19,011 nt of DNA from an uncultured Eubacteriales bacterium (GTDB taxonomy: Bacteria > Bacillota > Clostridia > Christensenellales > Aristaeellaceae): assembly GCA_900542395.1 (NCBI GenBank), contig UQNM01000047.1, forward strand, positions 1-19,011, read 5' to 3'. Numbering within the stretch: the first letter of the stretch is position 1; every line of letters starts with the position of its first letter. Positions 7,283 to 19,011 of the stretch are shown piece by piece. The translations under genes and the position numbers were made by a program. The notes under the pieces were generated by a model. It worked only from the letters and a program-made list of their open reading frames with translations. It was not told the DNA's origin and ran no database searches.

Positions 7283-7360
7283 GCAGCCGAAGGCTGCTTT
7301 CTTTCCGCCGCATGTCTGCGGTTTTTCTTTTCAGCGCACGCGACCCGACTGCGCATTTTT
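7283..7360 (+). promoter_or_regulatory. Structured leader of the AEC gene with terminator-like hairpins
   Basis: Three small stems follow one another: gcagcc/ggctgc (7283-7297), ccgca/tgcgg (7308-7321) followed by ttttt and a further T-rich run, and gcgca/tgcgc (7334-7354) followed by attttt. The last two have the form of weak intrinsic terminators, so transcription attenuation is possible. The stems are short, and no known riboswitch was recognised. Confidence 0.35.
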
Positions 7361-7386
7361 CACTCAAAAACACGGAGGAATATTCT

Positions 7387-8307
7387 ATGGCTGTTTCCGG
7401 CATCATTTTCCAAATGATTACGTTGTTCATCATGATGTTCGCGGGCTATGTTTCCGCACGGGCGGGGCTGATTTCGCCGTCCTTCCGGCGCGGGCTCTCC
7501 TCGCTGGTGCTGAGCACGGCGTTCCCCTGCTGCATCGTTTCGTCGGTGCTGCAAAGCGGCGGCGCGCCCGGCAGCATGCTCGTCGCCCTCGGCGTGAGCG
7601 TCGCGTTTTTCGCGCTGATGATCGCGCTGGCGGCGGTGCTTGTGCGCATCGTGCCCACGCCGAAGGAAGAACGCAACCTCGATCAGCTTCTGCTCGTGTT
7701 CACCAATCTGGCGTTCATGGGCATCCCGATCATTCAGGCGCTCTACGGCGTGGAGGGCGTGGCGATGCTCTCGATGTTCCTGCTGGTGTTCAACTTTCTC
7801 GTGTTCACCTACGGCGTCATGCTGCTCGATGGCAGCGGCGACATCAACCTCCGGCAGTTGGTCAACCCCGGCGTGATCTCCGCGCTGATTGCGCTGTTCT
7901 TCGGTCTGACCGGCTGGCGGCTGCCCGACCCGGTGGAAAGCGCGCTGGCCTCCATCGGCTCCATCAACACCCCGATGGCGATGATGATTATCGGCGCTTC
8001 CCTCGCGCACAGCGATATCCGCGCCGCGTTCACCAATCCGCGCCTGTACCGCGTCTCCTTCCTGCGCCTGATCGTCATGCCGCTGGTGTTCATCGGTCTG
8101 GCGCTCGTCATGCCGATCAACCGCATGCTCGCGGGCTTGTGCGTCATCGTCGCCGCGATGCCGATTGCCGGAAATTGCAGCATGCTTTCCGATATCTACA
8201 CGCCCGATGACATGACCGCCTCCCACGCGACCATCGTTTCCACCCTGATCAGCGGCGTGACCCTCCCGCTGCTCGTGCTGGTGATGAGCATGGTGGGGCT
8301 GGGGTAA
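7387..8307 (+). CDS. AEC-family (auxin efflux carrier-like) membrane transporter
   Basis: This 306-residue integral membrane protein belongs to the AEC transporter family, whose bacterial members move malate, other carboxylates or unknown organic anions. About ten hydrophobic segments are visible across the whole length. Family signatures are NLAFMGIP (107-114), in a discontinuous helix, and NTPMAMMIIGASLA (194-207) in the second half, matching the inverted two-half architecture. ATG 7387 is used because GGAGGA lies 7 nt upstream; an upstream in-frame ATG at 7267 would add basic, non-hydrophobic residues and has no ribosome binding site. It is monocistronic, with its own promoter and a strong terminator. 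It is divergent from dnaX, with which no functional link is evident. The substrate cannot be inferred. Confidence 0.92.
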   Translation: MAVSGIIFQMITLFIMMFAGYVSARAGLISPSFRRGLSSLVLSTAFPCCIVSSVLQSGGAPGSMLVALGVSVAFFALMIALAAVLVRIVPTPKEERNLDQLLLVFTNLAFMGIPIIQALYGVEGVAMLSMFLLVFNFLVFTYGVMLLDGSGDINLRQLVNPGVISALIALFFGLTGWRLPDPVESALASIGSINTPMAMMIIGASLAHSDIRAAFTNPRLYRVSFLRLIVMPLVFIGLALVMPINRMLAGLCVIVAAMPIAGNCSMLSDIYTPDDMTASHATIVSTLISGVTLPLLVLVMSMVGLG

Positions 8308-8323
8308 CCGCTTTCCCTCGATA

Positions 8324-8364
8324 AAAGCCGCCCGGTTTTTGATGGCCGGGCGGCTTTCGCTTTT
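8324..8364 (+). terminator. Intrinsic terminator of the AEC transporter gene
   Basis: A perfect 12-bp stem (aaagccgcccgg at 8324-8335 and its complement at 8345-8356) is followed by a cgctttt tail, 16 bp after the stop codon. It lies immediately before the pepT promoter. Confidence 0.9.
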
Positions 8365-8374
8365 CCCCAAAACC

Positions 8375-8383
8375 TGCTATAAT
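8375..8383 (+). promoter_or_regulatory. Extended -10 promoter of pepT
   Basis: TGCTATAAT is a perfect extended -10 (TGnTATAAT). The region 17 bp upstream (tttcgc) is a poor -35 and lies inside the terminator of the preceding gene, so the extended element probably carries recognition. The AAAGGAG ribosome binding site begins shortly after. Confidence 0.7.
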
Positions 8384-8415
8384 ACATCTATCAATCATAA
8401 AGGAGAGCGATTTTC

Positions 8416-9627
8416 ATGCGCGCTTACGAACGTCTGCTCAAATATGTTTCGGTCTACACCACCTCCGACCCGGACAGCGCCACCGTCCCCAGCTCCATGC
8501 GCCAGTACGATCTGGCGAACATCCTCGTCGATGAGCTGAAAGCCCTCGGCCTTGAAAACGTCCACGTTGACGAAAACGGCGTCGTCTACGGCTGGCTGTC
8601 CGCGACGGCGGGCTGTGAGCAGAAGCCCGCGCTCGGCTTCATCGCCCACCTCGACACCGCGCCGGATTGCTCCGGCGAAAACGTGAAGCCGCAGATCATC
8701 GAGCATTACGACGGCGGCGACGTGCTTCTTGCCGGAAGCGGCGAGACGCTCAGCCCCGCGGCGTTTCCCGGCCTGAAAAAGCTGGCCGGCATGACGCTCA
8801 TCACCACGGACGGCACCACCCTGCTCGGCGCGGACGACAAGGCCGGCATCGCGGAAGTCATGACCGCGCTGGAAAACATCCTCGCCGCCAACGCCCCGCA
8901 CGGCAAGCTCTGCATCGCCTTCACCCCGGATGAGGAAATCGGCGCGGGCGTTGACCACTTCGACGTGGCCAAGTTCGGCGCGGACTGCGCCTACACGCTG
9001 GATGGCGGCGAAGAGGGCGAAATCGCTTACGAGACGTTCAACGCCTGTTCGGCGGAGCTGCATTTCGACGGCTTGAGCGTGCACCCCGGTTCTTCCAAGG
9101 ATACGATGATTAACGCGGCGCTGGTCGCCATGGAATACAACGCGCTGCTCCCCGCCGGGGACATTCCCCGCCTGACGGAGGGCTACGAGGGCTTCTTCCA
9201 CCTGTGCGATATGAAGGGCGACGTGGAGCACGCCGAGCTGCACTACATCGTCCGCGACCACGACCGCGCGACGTTCGAGGCGCGCAAGAAGCTGATGGAG
9301 CACGCCGTAAAGGTCATCAACGAAAAATACGGCCGCAGCGTCGTCACCCTCCGGCTCAAGGACAGCTATTATAACATGGCCGAAAAGCTGACCGACCACA
9401 TGGAGCTGATTGAAAACGCCAAGCGCGCCTGCGAGGCGGCGGGCATGAAGCCGTTTATCGAGGCAGTGCGCGGCGGCACGGACGGCTGCCGCCTGTCCTA
9501 CATGGGTCTGCCCACGCCGAACCTCTGCACCGGCGGCTTCGCTTTCCACGGCCCGTATGAGCATATCGCGGTGGAGAGCATGGATCGCTGCACGAAGATG
9601 GTCGAGCTGCTGATGATCGGGGAATGA
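8416..9627 (+). CDS. pepT: Peptidase T (tripeptide aminopeptidase, M20B)
   Basis: This 403-residue cytoplasmic dizinc aminopeptidase removes the N-terminal residue from tripeptides in peptide nutrition. Metal and catalytic residues are all present: GFIAHLDTAPD with His78 and Asp80, LGADDKAG with bridging Asp140, TPDEEIG with catalytic Glu173 and metal-binding Glu174, TLDGG with Asp196, and His378 in GFAFHGPYEH. The dimerisation insert (about 205-315, starting NACSAELHFDGLSVHPG) and RGGTDG (352-357) are typical of PepT. Length matches characterised PepT enzymes of about 410 residues. ATG 8416 is preceded by GGAGAG at about 10 nt. It has its own promoter and is probably monocistronic. The neighbouring amino acid importer suggests a shared peptide/amino acid diet, but no shared transcript is seen. 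Confidence 0.96.
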   Translation: MRAYERLLKYVSVYTTSDPDSATVPSSMRQYDLANILVDELKALGLENVHVDENGVVYGWLSATAGCEQKPALGFIAHLDTAPDCSGENVKPQIIEHYDGGDVLLAGSGETLSPAAFPGLKKLAGMTLITTDGTTLLGADDKAGIAEVMTALENILAANAPHGKLCIAFTPDEEIGAGVDHFDVAKFGADCAYTLDGGEEGEIAYETFNACSAELHFDGLSVHPGSSKDTMINAALVAMEYNALLPAGDIPRLTEGYEGFFHLCDMKGDVEHAELHYIVRDHDRATFEARKKLMEHAVKVINEKYGRSVVTLRLKDSYYNMAEKLTDHMELIENAKRACEAAGMKPFIEAVRGGTDGCRLSYMGLPTPNLCTGGFAFHGPYEHIAVESMDRCTKMVELLMIGE

Positions 9628-9699
9628 GAAAACGCCGGGGCTTTGCTCCAATCCCTACCCGAAACCCGAGGTTTCCGAACTTCCCGCCTTTCATTTTCA

Positions 9700-9725
9700 A
9701 AAATTTCATAAAATTCTGAAATTTT
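9700..9725. repeat. AT-rich inverted repeat between pepT and the next gene
   Basis: aaaatttc (9700-9707) and gaaatttt (9718-9725) form a perfect 8-bp inverted repeat around 10 bp. It lies 73 bp after pepT and 19 bp before a TATAAG sequence (9744-9749) that may be the -10 of the next gene. It could be an operator or a weak transcription end for pepT; the sequence does not decide. No clear -35 was found. Confidence 0.45.
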
Positions 9726-9777
9726 CCTCTCTGTATATCGTCTTATAAGTATAGACAACATGCAGGGAGGTTTTTTC

Positions 9778-10923
9778 ATGCTGACAAAACGGCGATTTTT
9801 CGCCTCCGCGCTGCTCGCCCTGGTGCTTCTTTCCGCTGCGGCCTGCGCGCAGATCGACCTTGCGCCCTACGAAATTCCGAATTCCGCCATGGCGCGGATC
9901 ACGCTCATTCAACCCGGTTTGTTTCTCATTCGCCACGACAGCACGATGAACGACGGAACCGTTCCAACCTCCGTCATTCTGTATCAAAACGGCCAGCCCA
10001 TATTCAGCCGGCAGTTTGACGACGATGGCGATTGGCGGTTGTCCTCGACATTCCTGATGAGCGAAGCCTGTTACGGCTATGTGCTGGCCGATCACGGCGA
10101 CCCGACGCTCGGCCGCCTGTTCGTCCGCCTGACCGGCAGCGGGCCGTCTCCGCTGCTCCAACTGATGGATCATCGCCATTCCGTCCGGTTGATGAATTTC
10201 GGAATCGCCTTTCTCTATGAAACGGACACGGCCTGCGCCCTCCAGCTTTTGGATTGGCAGGAGCGTTTGAAGGTGGATTACGCGCTCGATCCCGCTCTGC
10301 GCTATTCGATGCTTGGCAGCGCCCTTTTGGCGGACGGCACATTGCGCGCCCTCACGGTTGACCGGCCTCGCGCGGATAGCGGCGAAAGCGCACGCATGAT
10401 TCTGCGCACCTTTTCAAACGCGGGCGCGCTGCGCTCCGAACAGGCCGTTCAATCGCCCTATATCGGCGGGTTTAACGATACCGTCGCGTTTGATTCGGAC
10501 GGCGGCCTCGTCGTCTGCACTGCGCCGCTTGCAGATTACAAAATTCAGCAGATCGTCCGCATAGACGCGCAGAACAACGTGCTCTATCAGAAGACGCTCA
10601 GCGCGCCCAAAACCGTCGTGGATATTTCGGGCGCTCAGCCTTCCCCGGATGGTTCGGTCACGCTGTACGGCGCGGCGATGGCCAACTCCCGCGGATTGTT
10701 CACCGTCTTCCGGCTGGATCTCGACGCGCAGGGCAACGTCGCCGCGCTGGATGTCCGCGATTTCACCACCCGCGCCACGTATCTGTACAGCGTCAAACTC
10801 GATCCGCTTGGCAACGCATACGCGGTCGCTCAAGATTACAAGCACCCCATCGCCGTCGTCCCCTTTGACGCTCTGCCCGTTTGCGACAATCCGGGGCTGA
10901 CGCTGACCAACGGCGGGATATAA
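9778..10923 (+). CDS. Secreted protein of unknown function, possible beta-propeller
   Basis: I do not recognise this 381-residue protein. It begins with a signal peptide (MLTKRRFFASALLALVLLSAAACAQ). Cleavage after ACA (residue 24) by signal peptidase I fits well; a lipoprotein reading at Cys23 is possible, but AAAC lacks the usual leucine at -3. The mature part has no further membrane segment. It is rich in short beta-strand-like stretches with recurring patterns such as DSDGGLVVCTAP, SPDGSVTLYGAA and DPLGNAYAVAQD. These resemble successive blades of a beta-propeller of the WD/PQQ/SMP-30-like type, but no signature is complete. ATG 9778 has GGGAGG 7 nt upstream; an earlier ATG at 9760 precedes that site and is rejected. 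The gene converges on rpoC and ends with a perfect terminator. A role in an envelope or sensing function is only a guess. Confidence 0.8.
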   Translation: MLTKRRFFASALLALVLLSAAACAQIDLAPYEIPNSAMARITLIQPGLFLIRHDSTMNDGTVPTSVILYQNGQPIFSRQFDDDGDWRLSSTFLMSEACYGYVLADHGDPTLGRLFVRLTGSGPSPLLQLMDHRHSVRLMNFGIAFLYETDTACALQLLDWQERLKVDYALDPALRYSMLGSALLADGTLRALTVDRPRADSGESARMILRTFSNAGALRSEQAVQSPYIGGFNDTVAFDSDGGLVVCTAPLADYKIQQIVRIDAQNNVLYQKTLSAPKTVVDISGAQPSPDGSVTLYGAAMANSRGLFTVFRLDLDAQGNVAALDVRDFTTRATYLYSVKLDPLGNAYAVAQDYKHPIAVVPFDALPVCDNPGLTLTNGGI

Positions 10924-10943
10924 CCTTTTCCGCATACCCAAAA

Positions 10944-10981
10944 CAGGGCGTTCCGATTGCTCGGAACGCCCTGCCTTTTTT
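10944..10981 (+). terminator. Strong intrinsic terminator of the secreted-protein gene
   Basis: A perfect 13-bp stem (10944-10956 with 10961-10973, loop ttgc) is followed by cc and a run of six T residues, 20 bp after the stop codon. The A-rich left flank (AAAA) is short, so function for the convergent rpoBC transcript is possible but weaker. Confidence 0.95.
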
Positions 10982-10999
10982 ATGCAATTTCGGCGCTTA

Positions 11000-11159
11000 T
11001 ACTAATTCGCAGTTAAAATGCTTAACAGAGCGCATCAGATTTTTTGTTCTGACGAAGCCAAGTGAAGTGAGGCGTACTGGAGGTACGTTGAACGGAACGA
11101 GGCAAAGTCAGAGCGAAAAAGATGGTGCGCGGATTAAGCCATTTTAACAAGAATTAGTA
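11000..11159. mobile_element. 160-bp MITE-like imperfect palindrome next to the rpoC stop codon
   Basis: The first 60 bases (11000-11059) align with the reverse complement of the last 59 (11101-11159). They share tactaattc, gttaaaatg, cttaa, gcgca, a T-run, tctgac and gcc in order, with small gaps. The centre contains cgtac/gtacg, so the element could fold along its full length. The outermost bases tactaattc/gaattagta are a perfect terminal inverted repeat. They are flanked by TTA on both sides (10997-10999 and 11160-11162), and the right TTA is the rpoC stop codon read on the minus strand. No ORF of note lies inside. This has the form of a non-autonomous miniature element; the mobilising transposase is not in the window. 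Confidence 0.7.
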
Positions 11160-14780
<3,621 letters not shown>

Positions 14781-14815
14781 AGGGGTACACTCCCTTCTCT
14801 ACTTATATCAGGCCG

Positions 14816-14838
14816 CCGCCGCGCCCGAAGCGCGGCGG
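14816..14838 (-). other. GC-rich hairpin in the rpoB-rpoC spacer
   Basis: A perfect 9-bp stem ccgccgcgc/gcgcggcgg with a 5-nt loop lies in the 91-bp gap between the rpoB stop and the rpoC start. On the transcribed strand the loop reads TTCGG. No T-run follows, so it is unlikely to terminate. An mRNA processing or stability role is plausible but unproven. Confidence 0.6.
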
Positions 14839-14871
14839 GGCATTGTTGCGTTTATGTCCCGGAAGAAACAA

Positions 14872-18711
<3,840 letters not shown>

Positions 18712-18787
18712 GAATGCCATCACCCCTAACTTGTCTAAACCTGCAAAGGATATATGCGGCAACAGGCAAGCGCTTTTAAACTGCCCA

Positions 18788-18816
18788 TTGCCAAACAGCC
18801 CAAAGCGTTGTACAAT
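18788..18816 (+). promoter_or_regulatory. Plus-strand promoter facing the rpoB promoter
   Basis: TTGCCA (18788-18793) and TACAAT (18811-18816) are separated by exactly 17 bp, each matching 5 of 6 consensus bases. It points away from rpoB, into the rpoB promoter, and has no plus-strand gene behind it within the window. Confidence 0.5.
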
Positions 18817-18860
18817 GATGTAGGCCAATGCCCGATCACGGGCACATCTTTGCCTATTGT
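18812..18860 (-). promoter_or_regulatory. Structured 5' leader of the rpoBC transcript
   Basis: Nested complementary segments lie near the predicted 5' end of the rpoB mRNA: acaat (18812-18816) with attgt (18856-18860), aggc (18822-18825) with gcct (18852-18855), and tgcccg (18829-18834) with cgggca (18839-18844). An alternative pair, gatgt (18817-18821) with acatc (18844-18848), would give a different fold. The leader runs about 160 nt from the predicted start near 18874 to the start codon. I do not recognise it as a known regulatory RNA. Confidence 0.45.
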
Positions 18861-18880
18861 GCATACTGATGCAATATAGT

Positions 18881-18909
18881 ATTGTATTCCTTTTTGAAAG
18901 GCCTGTCAA
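18881..18909 (-). promoter_or_regulatory. Strong sigma-A-type promoter of rpoBC
   Basis: On the minus strand a perfect -35 TTGACA (18904-18909) and a -10 TACAAT (18881-18886) are 17 bp apart. The spacer contains a small inverted repeat (cctttcaaaaagg). The predicted start is near 18874. This gives rpoBC its own promoter regardless of any readthrough from upstream ribosomal protein genes. Confidence 0.85.
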
Positions 18910-18963
18910 GTGTTTCCGGTGATTTTATGCAAATTTCTTCTGATTTGCGTGAATTTTGATATG

Positions 18964-19002
18964 TACCCCCAATACTGGACATCCGGTATTGGGGGTATTT
19001 TT
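18964..19002 (+). terminator. Strong plus-strand intrinsic terminator at the right edge
   Basis: A perfect 12-bp stem (tacccccaatac at 18964-18975 with 18986-18997), extended by three more pairs to an acat loop, is followed by TTTTT (18998-19002). The T-run is on the plus strand only, so it ends rightward transcription, yet no plus-strand gene lies between it and rpoB. Confidence 0.88.
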
Positions 19003-19011
19003 ATGCGATAC

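Larger units (their letters stand above)
18823..19002 (+). ncRNA. Candidate antisense or leader RNA opposite the rpoB 5' end
   Basis: A promoter-like sequence (18788-18816) predicts a start near 18823, and a strong terminator ends at 19002, giving an RNA of about 180 nt with no convincing ORF. Its first 50 nt or so would be fully complementary to the 5' end of the rpoB mRNA, including the tgcccg/cgggca hairpin. Internal stems include tgcat/atgca and gcaaat/atttgc. It could be a free small RNA, or the attenuated leader of a plus-strand gene lying beyond the right edge. It does not match any RNA family I recognise. Confidence 0.4.

Noticed and set aside
7278..7311. Antiterminator stem gcggc/gccgc competing with the terminator-like hairpin in the AEC leader
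   Set aside because: Its left arm (7278-7282) lies at or before the predicted transcription start near 7282, so it would probably not be in the RNA.
18927..18959. Ten-residue ORF (MQISSDLREF) inside the candidate RNA
   Set aside because: The nearby GGTGAT lies only 3 nt from the ATG, too close for normal initiation, and nothing else supports translation. It would matter only if a plus-strand gene lies to the right.
18823..19002. 6S RNA as the identity of the plus-strand transcript
   Set aside because: Length is similar, but the 5' and 3' ends do not pair into the required closing stem and there is no single long hairpin with a central bubble.

Overview
The window is 19,011 bp of GC-rich bacterial chromosome (short AT-rich intergenic stretches between GC-rich genes). 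RpoB (about 1279 aa) and RpoC (1206 aa) have Gram-positive-type lengths without the large insertions of the E. coli subunits. Most genes have strong GGAGG-type ribosome binding sites, and several have sigma-A-like promoters with 17-bp spacers. I infer a member of the Bacillota, class Clostridia, plausibly a gut lineage. The genus cannot be read from the sequence alone.

Layout, left to right. (1) 1-2518, minus: the N-terminal 839 residues of a large secreted surface protein, running off the left edge. It has a signal peptide, a beta-helix of about eleven GGTISGC...GGGLYA repeats, and then InlB/Flg_new-type repeats. (2) 2737-5353, minus: a polar amino acid ABC importer in the order binding protein, permease, ATPase, with a promoter, an internal terminator-like hairpin, a run of five palindromes, and a final terminator. 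(3) 5530-7188, minus: dnaX, for the DNA polymerase III clamp-loader subunit. (4) 7387-8307, plus: an AEC-family transporter, divergent from dnaX. (5) 8416-9627, plus: pepT, peptidase T. (6) 9778-10923, plus: an unrecognised secreted protein ending in a strong terminator. (7) 11000-11159: a 160-bp MITE-like imperfect palindrome lying against the rpoC stop codon. (8) 11160-18711, minus: rpoC (TTG start) and rpoB (acidic C-terminal tail), forming an rpoBC unit with its own promoter. (9) 18712-19011: the rpoB leader and promoter, overlapped head-on by a plus-strand promoter and ended by a plus-strand terminator.

Functionally, the window mixes core information processing (RNA polymerase beta and beta-prime, clamp loader) with nutrient uptake (amino acid importer, PepT, AEC carrier) and a surface protein that looks evolutionarily labile. 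The signals most worth following are the possible antisense or leader RNA opposite the rpoB 5' end, the MITE-like element at the rpoC stop, the five-hairpin block inside the ABC operon, and the in-frame slippage duplications in the surface protein. No tRNA, rRNA, CRISPR array, transposase or phage gene was seen.
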